A stretch of 64,000 nucleotides of DNA, taken from Haemaphysalis longicornis. Its lineage: Eukaryota; Arthropoda; Arachnida; Ixodida; Ixodidae. The number at the start of each line of letters is the position of its first letter. Within the stretch, counting starts at the first letter, position 1. The stretch lies in NCBI GenBank assembly GCA_013339765.2, contig CM023454.1:149463309-149527308 (forward strand), in the 5' to 3' direction. This document shows, in pieces, positions 34,301 to 44,898 of this stretch. A model generated the notes under the pieces. It was not told the DNA's origin, did no database searches, and saw nothing but the letters and a program-made list of their open reading frames with translations. A program made the position numbers and the translations under genes.

Positions 34301-37300
34301 GCACTTCCACCCTTGACAGGACCGGCGCGGCATATAAACATCGGCCAGCAAGCGTCCACGTTGGGCACGCCACCGCTACGCGAATGGACGAATCAAAAAG
34401 GCTGTTTTTACAGGCTACCCTGCTGTTGGCGGCCAGTTTCTCGGAGCCCGGCTTCTGGCTTCCCGTCACCGTGGGCAGCTTTCGGCCGTGGCATATTCCG
34501 CAGCCACTTTCGCCAACATTGGAGGCTTCCGCCTCGTTCGTCTGGCAACGTGGATCGTGCACTTCGCCCAGCGTCCCTTGACAGGACCGGCGCGGCATAT
34601 AAACATCGGCTAGAGAGCGTCCAAATTGGGCCCGCCACCGCTACGCGAATGGACGACTCTAAGAGGCTGTTTTTACAGGCTACCCTGCTGTTGGCGGCCA
34701 GTTTCTCGGAGCCCGGCTTCTGGCTTCCCGTCACCGTGGGCAGCTTTCGGCCGTGGCATATTCCGCAGCCACTTTCGCCAACATTGGAGGCTTCCGCCTC
34801 GTTCGTCTGGCAACGCGGATCGTGCACTTCCACCCTTGACATCACCGGCGCGGCATATAAACATGGGCTAGAGAGCGTCCAAATTGGGCCCGCCACCGCT
34901 ACGCGAATGGACGACTCAAAAAGGCTGTTTTTACAGGCTACCCTGCTGTTGGCGGCCAGTTTCTCGGAGCCCGGCTTCTGGCTTCCCGTCACCGTGGGCA
35001 GCTTTCGGCCGTGGCATATTCCGCAGCCACTTTCGCCAACATTGGAGGCTTCCGCCTCGTTCGTCTGGCAACGCGGATCGTGCACTTCCACCCTTGACAT
35101 CACCGGCGCGGCATATAAACATGGGCTAGAGAGCGTCCAAATTGGGCCCGCCACCGCTACGCGAATGGACGACTCAAAAAGGCTGTTTTTACAGGCTACC
35201 CTGCTGTTGGCGGCCAGTTTCTCGGAGCCCGGCTTCTGGCTTCCCGTCACCGTGGGCAGCTTTCGGCCGTGGCATATTCCGCAGCCACTTTCGCCAACAT
35301 TGGAGGCTTCCGCCACGTTCGTCTGGCAACGTGGATCGTGCACTACCACCCTTGACATCACCGGCGCGGCATATAAACATCGGCTAGAGAGCGTCCACGT
35401 TGGGCACGCCACCGCTACGCGAATGGACGAATCAAAAAGGCTGTTTTTACAGGCTACCCTGCTGTTGGCGGCCAGTTTCTCGGAGCCCGGCTTCTGGCTT
35501 CCCGTCACCGTGGGCAGCTTTCGGCCGTGGCATATTCCGCAGCCACTTTCGCCAACATTGGAGGCTTCCGCCTCGTTCGTCTGGCAACGCGGATCGTGCA
35601 CTTCCACCCTTGACATCACCGGCGCGGCATATAAACATCGGCTAGAGAGCGTCCACGTTGGGCCCGCCACCGCTACGCGAATGGACGACTCAAAAAGGCT
35701 GTTTTTACAGGCTACCCTGCTGTTGGCGGCCAGTTTCTGGGAGCCCGGCTTCTGGCTTCCCGTCACCGTGGGCAGCTTTCGGCCGTGGCATATTCCGCAG
35801 CCACTTTCGCCAACATTGGAGGCTTCCGCCACGTTCGTCTGGCAACGCGGATCGTGCACTCCACCCTTGACAGGACCGGCGCGGCATATAAACATCGGCT
35901 AGCAAGCGTCCACGTTGGGCACGCCACCGCTACGCGAATGGACGACTCAAAAAGGCTGTTTTTACAGGCTACCCTGCTGTTGGCGGCCAGTTTCTGGGAG
36001 CCCGGCTTCTGGCTGCCCGTCACCGTGGGCAGCTTTCGGCCGTGGCATATTCCGCAGCCACTTTCGCCAACATTGGAGGATTCCGCCTCGTTCGTCTGGC
36101 AACGCGGATCGTGCACTTCCACCCTTGACAGGACCGGCGCGGCATATAAACATCGGCTAGAGAGCGTCCACGTTGGGCCCGCCACCGCTACGCGAATGGA
36201 CGACTCTAAAAGGCTGTTTTTACAGGCTACCCTGCTGTTGGCGGCCAGTTTCTGGGAGCCCGGCTTCTGGCTGCCCGTCACCGTGGGCAGCTTTCGGCCG
36301 TGGCATATTCCGCAGCCACTTTCGCCAACATTGGAGGATTCCGCCTCGTTCGTCTGGCAACGCGGATCGTGCACTTCCACCCTTGACATCACCGGCGCGG
36401 CATATAAACATCGGCTAGAGAGCGTCCACGTTGGGCCCGCCACCGCTACGCGAATGGACGACTCTAAAGGCTGTTTTTACAGGCTACCCTGCTGTTGGCG
36501 GCCAGTTTCTCGGAGCCCGGCTTCTGGCTTCCCGTCACCGTGGGCAGCTTTCGGCCGTGGCATATTCCGCAGCCACTTTCGCCAACATTGGAGGCTTCCG
36601 CCACGTTCGTCTGGCAACGTGGATCGTGCACTACCACCCTTGACAGGACCGGCGCGGCATATAAACATCGGCAGAAGCGTCCAAATTGGGCCCGCCACCG
36701 CTACGCGAATGGACGACTCAAAAAGGCTGTTTTTACAGGCTACCCTGCTGTTGGCGGCCAGTTTCTCGGAGCCCGGCTTCTGGCTGCCCGTCACCGTGGG
36801 CAGCTTTCGGCCGTGGCATATTCCGCAGCCACTTTCGCCAACATTGGAGGATTCCGCCACGTTCGTCTGGCAACGTGGATCGTGCACTTCCACCCTTGAC
36901 ATCACCGGCGCGGCATATAAACATCGGCTAGAGAGCGTCCACGTTGGGCCCGCCACCGCTACGCGAATGGACGACTCTAAAAGGCTGTTTTTACAGGCTA
37001 CCCTGCTGTTGGCGGCCAGTTTCTGGGAGCCCGGCTTCTGGCTGCCCGTCACCGTGGGCAGCTTTCGGCCGTGGCATATTCCGCAGCCACTTTCGCCAAC
37101 ATTGGAGGAGGCTTCCGCCACGTTCGTCTGGCAACGTGGATCGTGCACTTCCACCCTTGACAGGACCGGCGCGGCATATAAACATCGGCTAGCAGAGCGT
37201 CCAAATTGGGCCCGCCACCGCTACGCGAATGGACGACTCAAAAAGGCTGTTTTTACAGGCTACCCTGCTGTTGGCGGCCAGTTTCTGGGAGCCCGGCTTC

Positions 37301-40067
37301 TGGCTGCCCGTCACCGTGGGCAGCTTTCGGCCGTGGCATATTCCGCAGCCACTTTCGCCAACATTGGAGGATTCCGCCACGTTCGTCTGGCAACGTGGAT
37401 CGTGCACTTCCACCCTTGACAGGACCGGCGCGGCATATAAACATCGGCTAGAGAGCGTCCACGTTGGGCACGCCACCGCTACGCGAATGGACGACTCAAA
37501 AAGGCTGTTTTTACAGGCTACCCTGCTGTTGGCGGCCAGTTTCTGGGAGCCCGGCTTCTGGCTGCCCGTCACCGTGGGCAGCTTTCGGCCGTGGCATATT
37601 CCGCAGCCACTTTCGCCAACATTGGAGGCTTCCGCCTCGTTCGTCTGGCAACGCGGATCGTGCACTTCCACCCTTGACATCACCGGCGCGGCATATAAAC
37701 ATCGGCTAGAGAGCGTCCAAATTGGGCCCGCCACCGCTACGCGAATGGACGACTCAAAAAGGCTGTTTTTACAGGCTACCCTGCTGTTGGCGGCCAGTTT
37801 CTGGGAGCCCGGCTTCTGGCTGCCCGTCACCGTGGGCAGCTTTCGGCCGTGGCATATTCCGCAGCCACTTTCGCCAACATTGGAGGCTTCCGCCACGTTC
37901 GTCTGGCAACGTGGATCGTGCACTTCCACCCTTGACAGGACCGGCGCGGCATATAAACATCGGCCAGCAAGCGTCCACGTTGGGCCCGCCACCGCTACGC
38001 GAATGGACGACTCTAAGAGGCTGTTTTTACAGGCTACCCTGCTGTTGGCGGCCAGTTTCTGGGAGCCCGGCTTCTGGCTTCCCGTCACCGTGGGCAGCTT
38101 TCGGCCGTGGCATATTCCGAAGCCACTTTCGCCAACATTGGAGGATTCCGCCACGTTCGTCTGGCAACGTGGATCGTGCACTACCACCCTTGACAGGACC
38201 GGCGCGGCATATAAACATCGGCCAGCAAGCGTCCACGTTGGGCACGCCACCGCTACGCGAATGGACGACTCTAAGAGGCTGTTTTTACAGGCTACCCTGC
38301 TGTTGGCGGCCAGTTTCTCGGAGCCCGGCTTCTGGCTTGCCCGTCACCGTGGGCAGCTTTCGGCCGTGGCATATTCGCAGCCACTTTCGCCAACATTGGA
38401 GGATTCCGCCACGTTCGTCTGGCAACGTGGATCGTGCACTACCACCCTTGACAGGACCGGCGCGGCATATAAACATCGGCCAGCAAGCGTCCACGTTGGG
38501 CACGCCACCGCTACGCGAATGGACGACTCTAAAAGGCTGTTTTTACAGGCTACCCTGCTGTTGGCGGCCAGTTTCTGGGAGCCCGGCTTCTGGCTGCCCG
38601 TCACCGTGGGCAGCTTTCGGCCGTGGCATATTCCGCAGCCACTTTCGCCAACATTGGAGGATTCCGCCACGTTCGTCTGGCAACGTGGATCGTGCACTAC
38701 CACCCTTGACAGGACCGGCGCGGCATATAAACATCGGCCTAGCAAGCGTCCACGTTGGGCACGCCACCGCTACGCGAATGGACGACTCTAAGAGGCTGTT
38801 TTTACAGGCTACCCTGCTGTTGGCGGCCAGTTTCTGGGAGCCCGGCTTCTGGCTGCCCGTCACCGTGGGCAGCTTTCGGCCGTGGCATATTCCGCAGCCA
38901 CTTTCGCCAACATTGGAGGATTCCGCCACGTTCGTCTGGCAACGTGGATCGTGCACTACCACCCTTGACAGGACCGGCGCGGCATATAAACATCGGCCAG
39001 CAAGCGTCCACGTTGGGCACGCCACCGCTACGCGAATGGACGACTCTAAGAGGCTGTTTTTACAGGCTACCCTGCTGTTGGCGGCCAGTTTCTGGGAGCC
39101 CGGCTTCTGGCTGCCCGTCACCGTGGGCAGCTTTCGGCCGTGGCATATTCCGCAGCCACTTTCGCCAACATTGGAGGATTCCGCCACGTTCGTCTGGCAA
39201 CGTGGATCGTGCACTACCACCCTTGACAGGACCGGCGCGGCATATAAACATCGGCAGCAGAGCGTCTACGTTGGGCACGCCACCGCTACGCGAATGGACG
39301 ACTCTAAGAGGCTGTTTTTACAGGCTACCCTGCTGTTGGCGGCCAGTTTCGGGGAGCCCGGCTTCTGGCTGCCCGTCACCGTGGGCAGCTTTCGGCCGTG
39401 GCATATTCCGCAGCCACTTTCGCCAACATTGGAGGATTCCGCCACGTTCGTCTGGCAACGTGGATCGTGCACTACCACCCTTGACAGGACCGGCGCGGCA
39501 TATAAACATCGGCCAGCAAGCGTCCACGTTGGGCACGCCACCGCTACGCGAATGGACGACTCTAAGAGGCTGTTTTTACAGGCTACCCTGCTGTTGGCGG
39601 CCAGTTTCGGGGAGCCCGGCTTCTGGCTGCCCGTCACCGTGGGCAGCTTTCGGCCGTGGCATATTACGCAGCCACTTTCGCCAACATTGGAGGATTCCGC
39701 CACGTTCGTCTGGCAACGTGGATCGTGCACTACCACCCTTGACAGGACCGGCGCGGCATATAAACATCGGCCAGCAAGCGTCCACGTTGGGCACGCCACC
39801 GCTACGCGAATGGACGACTCTAAAAGGCTGTTTTTACAGGCTACCCTGCTGTTGGCGGCCAGTTTCGGGGAGCCCGGCTTCTGGCTGCCCGTCACCGTGG
39901 GCAGCTTTCGGCCGTGGCATATTCCGCAGCCACTTTCGCCAACATTGGAGGATTCCGCCACGTTCGTCTGGCAACGTGGATCGTGCACTACCACCCTTGA
40001 CAGGACCGGCGCGGCATATAAACATCGGCCAGCAAGCGTCCACGTTGGGCACGCCACCGCTACGCGA
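31301..40067 (+). repeat. Tandem array of ~34 monomers of ~258 bp, putative LINE promoter monomers
   Basis: Units start GCCACCGCTACGCGAATGGA, at for example 31301, 31561, 31819, 33592, 35402, 37724, 39531 and 40047. The usual step is 258 bp; a few units are 244-262. Units contain TTTTTACAGGCTACCCTGCT, CCCGTCACCGTGGGCAGCTT and GGCGCGGCATATAAACATCG. The TATAAA box lies about 51 bp before the next unit's ATG. The last, partial unit leads without a break into LINE ORF1. Mouse L1 promoters have this layout (tandem monomers before ORF1). Long frames run through the array on both strands because 258 is divisible by 3 and stops are rare; they are not separate genes. Confidence 0.9.
40017..40022 (+). 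promoter_or_regulatory. TATA box of the ORF1-proximal monomer
   Basis: TATAAA in GGCGCGGCATATAAACATCG lies 51 bp upstream of the ORF1 ATG at 40068. Nearly all units carry the same box; the most distal unit reads GGCAATAAACATC and has lost it. The spacing would place initiation shortly before the ATG. The promoter role is inferred from position and from the repeat. Confidence 0.6.
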
Positions 40068-41068
40068 ATGGACGACTCTAAGAGGCTGTTTTTACAGGTT
40101 AGTTACAAGGTCGGTGCTACATGCGTTCGCAGTAGCAATTACTTCCTTCTAGCGGTGTCGTGCCCTCGTGAATTGGTTGCCCCGAAAAAAACACTGATGT
40201 TTGTCTCATCTAGCCTTGGCTCCCGATTGTTAAGCATTTTGTTGTTGCTTTGCGGTGACGTTGAAGCGAACCCTGGTCCGATGAGCAAAGCTGAATCAGA
40301 AGCATTCGATTGTGCTTTGGAAGCAATCCAAAAATTGGAAAGAGGTCTGATTTCTGTTTTGGCCGACATTGTGACGCTCAAAGAAAGCCAGGAAACGATT
40401 GACAGTGATGTCAAGTGCATATCTGAAAGGGTCGCAAAATTGGAGTCAAACTGCTCTTCTTTAGGTAGTTGCTCTGTTCCACCAGAAAACACAACCTTTC
40501 TTGATGTCGCAGACTAACGACAAAAAATCCCTTCCCGGTGTGAAGATGCAGAAAATAGGCCAAGGCGGTGTAACTTGCTTTTTTTTCGACTTAAGGATGA
40601 CGATAAAGAAGACTGGGCGGCGTCCGAAAAGAAGATTATTGGTTTCTGCAAAGAAAACTAAAAATTGCAATGACTGAAGCAAAGTTTGAGCGAGTACACC
40701 GATTAGGTCGGTTTAACGCAGATAAAAATAGACCCATCATTGCTAAAATGACTTTTTTCAAAGATAAACAAACCATCCTTTCTTCCGCTCGCAAACTAAA
40801 AGGAAGAACGTTTTCTATCAGCGAAGACTTTTCATTACCGACAAGGCAAGCAAGGAAAAAGTTGCTTGACTTCATCAAATCTCTTACAAAATCATGGAAA
40901 TTGTCATTCGACAAGCTTCGAGTAGACAACGATACATACGTTTACGACAAAGCCACAGATTCGGTTGTTGCTTTAGTTGCTTCCCCTGTTATTCCGTCTG
41001 TCACATCCACGGGCCCTTCTGTCGTTCGTTCCTCCTGCTACGTCATCCATCACCTCACCCATGCATAG
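40068..41068 (+). pseudogene. CR1/L2 LINE ORF1 with 2A-like leader, frameshifted
   Basis: The ATG lies in the last monomer (MDDSKRLFLQ) and the frame continues into unique sequence. Residues 47-71 include RLLSILLLLCGDVEANPGP, a hydrophobic stretch followed by a 2A ribosome-skipping motif (40257-40280). A coiled-coil-like segment follows (LEAIQKLERGLISVLADIV; AKLESNC). The frame stops at 40517. Two frame changes on, NLLFF.LKDDDKEDW and FERVHRLGRFN lead into PIIAKMTFFKDKQTIL and ISEDFSLPTRQARKKL, the RRM-like and C-terminal parts of CR1 ORF1 RNA-binding proteins. ORF1 binds element RNA in the RNP. This copy needs at least two frameshifts to be read through. Confidence 0.82.
40257..40280 (+). 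other. 2A-like ribosome-skipping motif
   Basis: Codons GAC GTT GAA GCG AAC CCT GGT CCG give DVEANPGP, an exact D(V/I)ExNPGP match, preceded by LLLLCG. Such motifs are known at the N-terminus of some non-LTR retrotransposons, where they release the leader from ORF1p and can act as signal sequences. It is in frame with the monomer ATG and is followed directly by Met-Ser. Confidence 0.85.
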
Positions 41069-41134
41069 CTAAATAGTGCCGCGTCATGGCATCCGCAGCA
41101 CACTGATGCGCATTGTCGCACCGCACCTTTTATC

Positions 41135-42056
41135 TCGCTAGCTTACACTAATATTCGTAGCCTACTAGCATAACGCAGCCATGTTAGCTCTTTTTTAGAA
41201 GATAGTAATACTGACAATCTCGCACTCACAGAAACTAGGCTTTGCCCGGATGTTCTTGACGCTGAAATTCAAATAGATAACAATTTGTATACCATTTATC
41301 GCAAAGATCGAATCAACCGTAAAGGAGGGGGTGTGCTGCTGGCAATTAAGAACAGCCTTTCGTCTAAGTCCATCCCAGTTGAATCATCACTTGAAATCCT
41401 TTGGGCCACGTGTCGTACATGTTCTGGTAACATACTGATTGGAGTTTGCTACCGTCCGCCTGATTGTAAAAATTCATTCGTAGAGACCTTGAGAGATAGC
41501 ATTTCTGAAGCCGTCATGCTGTGTCCTTCTGATTACATTTACATTCTTTGCGATTTCAATTTTCCGAACATTGATTGGGCTACGCTCTCGTCCTCCTGCC
41601 AAACCTCCGTCGAATTCATTAACCTTTCTTTAGATTTCAACTTCTCACAAATAGTCAACGAACCTACCCGTGGACCAAACATTTTAGATTTAGTTTTTAC
41701 GTCGGCCCCGGAAACCATTAACCCAATATCTAACTTAGAAGGTCTCTCTGACCCCAACATACTCCAATATGAATTAAAAATGGCGTCACCGTTTACTGGT
41801 CTTTCCACCAAACAAATTCGGGATTACAATAGAGCGAATTTCGACCTCATCAATGCAGAACTCGAATTATTCTTCGATCAAACATTTCTACCATCTTTTG
41901 ATTCTCGAAATATTGAGGAAAACTGGCTAATCTTCAAAAATAAAATAACGGATTTAGTAGGCGAGCATATTCTATTAATTACGATTAAAAATGACAAATC
42001 AAACCCTTGGTTCACGAAGTCCCTTCGGCAGCAACGCAGCAAGAAAAAACGCCTTT
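41135..42056 (+). pseudogene. CR1/L2 LINE ORF2, part 1: APE-type endonuclease
   Basis: The frame opens LAYTNIRSLLA, then an in-frame TAA near 41169, then LALTETRL with the metal-binding Glu, GGGVLLAIKNSL, GVCYRPPD, LCDFNFPNIDW (DxN) and LDLVFTS. The terminal SDH box, whose His is catalytic in APE endonucleases, reads LSDPNI here, so His is Pro and cleavage is probably lost. The coding sequence runs to KKKRL at 42056, where the nested LINE enters. It continues at 45691 without loss apart from the 13-bp duplication. Confidence 0.85.
42044..42056. repeat. Target-site duplication, left copy
   Basis: AAAAAACGCCTTT matches 45678-45690 exactly and flanks the nested minus-strand LINE. Confidence 0.9.
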
Positions 42057-42310
42057 GATGATCGTTGGATGTTTATGGCGCAAGGCCAACTGGGACAAAG
42101 AGCGCCAAAACAATAGTCGATGATAGGGGTGGAACCTTAAACACTAAGTAAAATCAGCAAAAACAAAAGTAAATCAGTAAAATCACAACACGACAATGAG
42201 CATGGGTGGTGTATAGGGCCAGATTTTATGATGCGTGATAGGAAATGAGGTTTAAAAACTTGACGTCGGACAAATACTCAAACACACGTTTCACGGAAAC
42301 AATGGCATCA

Positions 42311-42900
42311 TCACCTAGGAAAAACGATGGATGTAGGGGAATATGTTGTCTGTAGAGTTCTCTGAAGTGTTTGTGTCGTGTTGTGTGAAGTGCCTTGCTT
42401 GCATGTGATTAGTATGTGCACTACGGATAGGGCCTCTCCGCACCTGCTGCACTGGGGTCTAGAAGATCCCGTCAGCAGATACGAGTGCGTTGCATGGGTG
42501 TGCCCTATCCGCAGCCTACCCAAGGCGACTTCAGTGTGTCTGTTGTGTGAGTCAGATGTTCTGTACCGTCCAAGTGTGGCTTTATTACATGTAGTTTGTT
42601 GTCTGTCTGTTCGTCCCAGTGTGTTTGCCATGTTCTGCGCAGGTGTTGTCTTATGTGTGGCTTGAGGTCTGTGTAGGGTACCGTTGTAATGTCCACAGTG
42701 TTCCTGAGTGCAGCAGCACCGGCCCTCTCGTCTGCCAACTCGTTCCCAGCGATCCCTGCATGTCCTGGGACCCAGCAGAGGACCAGCTCATGCTTTTGTG
42801 CATACACGGACATGATAGTGCTGAATACAAGATTAACTATGTGGTTTTTGGGGGGCTTGTGCGATGACAGTGCGCGAAACACTCAAAGAATCTGTATAGA
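42311..42900 (-). pseudogene. Nested LINE ORF2: RNase H core and C-terminal zinc motif
   Basis: Minus-strand frames read VRALSSHKPPKN, VLCWVPGHAGIAGNELADER with the conserved Asp, then RLRIGHTHATHSYLL and CSRCGEALSVVHILITC. This is an I-clade RNase H followed by a CxxC...H...C motif. A frame change near 42540 and the 96-bp duplication just upstream break the reading. Confidence 0.8.
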
Positions 42901-43035
42901 TGATGGAATTGGGAATTTGAGTTTCAAGAATGTGTCGTGGTTTTTGGGGGGCTTGTGCGATGACAGTGCGCGAACAACACTCAAAGAATCTGTATAGATG
43001 ATGGAATTGGGAATTTGAGTTTCAAGAATGTGTCG
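42841..43035. repeat. 96-bp tandem duplication within the nested LINE
   Basis: GTGGTTTTTGGGGGGCTTGT begins at 42841 and again at 42937, and both copies run on to TTTGAGTTTCAAGAATGTGTCG. The duplication repeats the RNase H stretch VRALSSHKPPKN on the minus strand and disrupts the domain. Confidence 0.92.
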
Positions 43036-43769
43036 TACAATCAGTAAAATCCCATACGCTTCTGCTGAAAAAATTGATGTGTGCACGCTCATGGTTCTGG
43101 CTGCATTGAAATTAGGACCATGAGCAGCGCACGACACCATACTGGAGGATTTAGAAGCGTCACTATAAAATTCTGCACATGTGTATTTAAACTGCAGTGA
43201 CAGAAAGTGCTGCAGTATTGCAGCTCGTGGTACACGATTTTGTCAAGTCTCATAAAAGAAAGGTCGCACGACACCGGGCGAACTTGCCAAGGCGGTAAAC
43301 TGTTAGAAAAGGATGACCTGTACACATCTAAAAACAAGGCTCTTAGATCCCAGGCTCGCTCTCTCACTCTAAGTGAAAAGGGCAGAGGAACGGATGGGCG
43401 ATTTGCAAAGAGCAGAGATGTTGATGAATCGTTAAAGACAGGATGAAAAGGATGATTATTCAGTGATGAAATTTTAAAAGCATATAGCAAGTCCATGTAC
43501 GTTCGTTGGTTCTCAAGGCTCCACTTATCACACTCGACATACAGACTCTCGACAGGGCTAGTGCGAAAAGCACCCGAGGCGAGACGAAGCCCCAGGTGTA
43601 GCACTGGGTCAAGCATTCGCAACGCTGTTTTAGTCGCCGACCCATATACCACACTGCCATAGTCTAAACGAGACCCAACCAATGCAGTATACAAGCGAAG
43701 CAGGAGTTCTTTGTCGGAACCGTAGGATTGGTGGGAGAGAACCTTAAGTATATTCATTGTTTGAGACAT
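43036..43769 (-). pseudogene. Nested LINE ORF2: segment between RT and RNase H
   Basis: Minus strand: KVLSHQSYGSDKELLLRLYT, then SRLDYGSVVYGSATKTALRM, YVECDKWSLENQRTYMDLL and SIFSAEAYGILLIVRHIL. The first parts are the usual RT thumb and linker of I/Jockey LINEs. SAEAYG with Glu and the following YTDS are the start of RNase H. Confidence 0.82.
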
Positions 43770-44872
43770 TTATTTTTAAGTTCCTTGATGTGGGGAATGA
43801 ATGTGAGTTTGTGATCAAACACAACACCTAAGAACTTGTGCTCCTTGTTCGCAGGAAGCGACACGCCATTAAGATGAATGTCTGGGACCGGATGGACACC
43901 GCGCTTCCTGGAGAACACAACGCAGGAGCTTTTTACCGGATTCATTTTAAAACCATTCTTGTCTGCCCAGCCGGCAAGTTTCTTTACACCAAGCTGGACT
44001 TGACGTTCGCAGATTGACATATTGCATGATTTATAGGATATCTGGACGTCATCTACATACATGGAATAAGAGATTGTAGGTGGCAGTGCCTTACCAAGAG
44101 AGTTCATTTTTACTATGAAGAGAGTGCAGCTCAACACGCCACCCTGTGGCACGCCATTTTCTTGCACGTGAACCTTTGAGAGTGCACCACCGACTCTTAC
44201 TCGGAACGTCCTGTCTGACAAGTAACTGACAAGAGCGTTCAACATGTTACCCGAAACACCGAATGACTTGAGGTCCCTAAGGATCCCATAACGCCAAGCG
44301 GTGTCGTATGCCTTCTCAAGGTCGAAAAACACAGTTAAACAATACTGCTTGTGCGCGAAGGCATCCTTGATGTACGAGTCAAGAGCTAACAGTTGATCGT
44401 TCGTCGATCGCCCCACCCTGAAGCCTGCCTGGCAGCTCTCGAGAAGACCGTTGTACTCAAGGAAGTACACGAGCCTGCGATTTATCATCTTCTCGAAGAG
44501 CTTGCACAGGCAGCTCGTCAGGGCAATAGGACGGTAACTTGAGGGGGATGACGGGTCCTTTCCCTCCTTCAGGAAAGCTACAACTATAGCCTCCTTCCAA
44601 GAGTTTGGAATGTGCCCCGAAAGCCATATCTTGTTATATAGGTGTAAGAGTGTTAGAAGAGTGTCTGCGTGCAGGTGTTGTATCATTGTGTATGTGATGT
44701 TGTCTGGGCCTGGAGCTGAGGGTTTACACGTGCTCAAAGCAGCCCTCAGCTCATGCAGTGAAAACTCTGAGTTATAAGAAGATGTTGACCTATTGTTATC
44801 TAGTATAGGCTTCTTTTCGGCCGTTTGATTGTGTTTCATGAAAGTGTTTGTGTAGTGTGCAGAACTGGACAC
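43754..44872 (-). pseudogene. Nested LINE ORF2: reverse transcriptase
   Basis: A 372-codon open stretch carries the RT motifs in order: SAPGPDNITYTMI, SWKEAIVVAFLKEGKDPSSP, SYRPIALTSCLCKLFEKMI, FFDLEKAYDTAW, NGVPQGGVLS and YVDDVQISY. The YVDD catalytic box is intact. Spacing is that of I/Jockey-clade RTs. It joins the EN part upstream (44899-45677) through one or more frame changes. Confidence 0.9.
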
Positions 44873-44898
44873 GTGTTGGAAGTGTTTGTGCGAGGGTG

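Noticed and set aside
31301..40067. Dozens of long open frames (up to 931 codons) on both strands as a repetitive protein family
   Set aside because: They follow the 258-bp tandem repeat in several frames at once, have no family motif before the LINE leader, and vanish where the array ends. Only the last ATG, leading into ORF1, has coding support.
31301..40067. CRISPR-like array
   Set aside because: Units are ~258 bp with no spacers, and the context is eukaryotic LINE sequence.
31301..40067. Ordinary centromeric or heterochromatic satellite
   Set aside because: The array ends in frame at a LINE ORF1 and each unit has a TATA box placed for the next ATG. A satellite origin from such an array elsewhere is still possible.
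40257..40280. 2A motif as a remnant of an integrated RNA virus
   Set aside because: The flanking proteins are CR1-type ORF1 and ORF2, and no viral capsid or polymerase motif is present.
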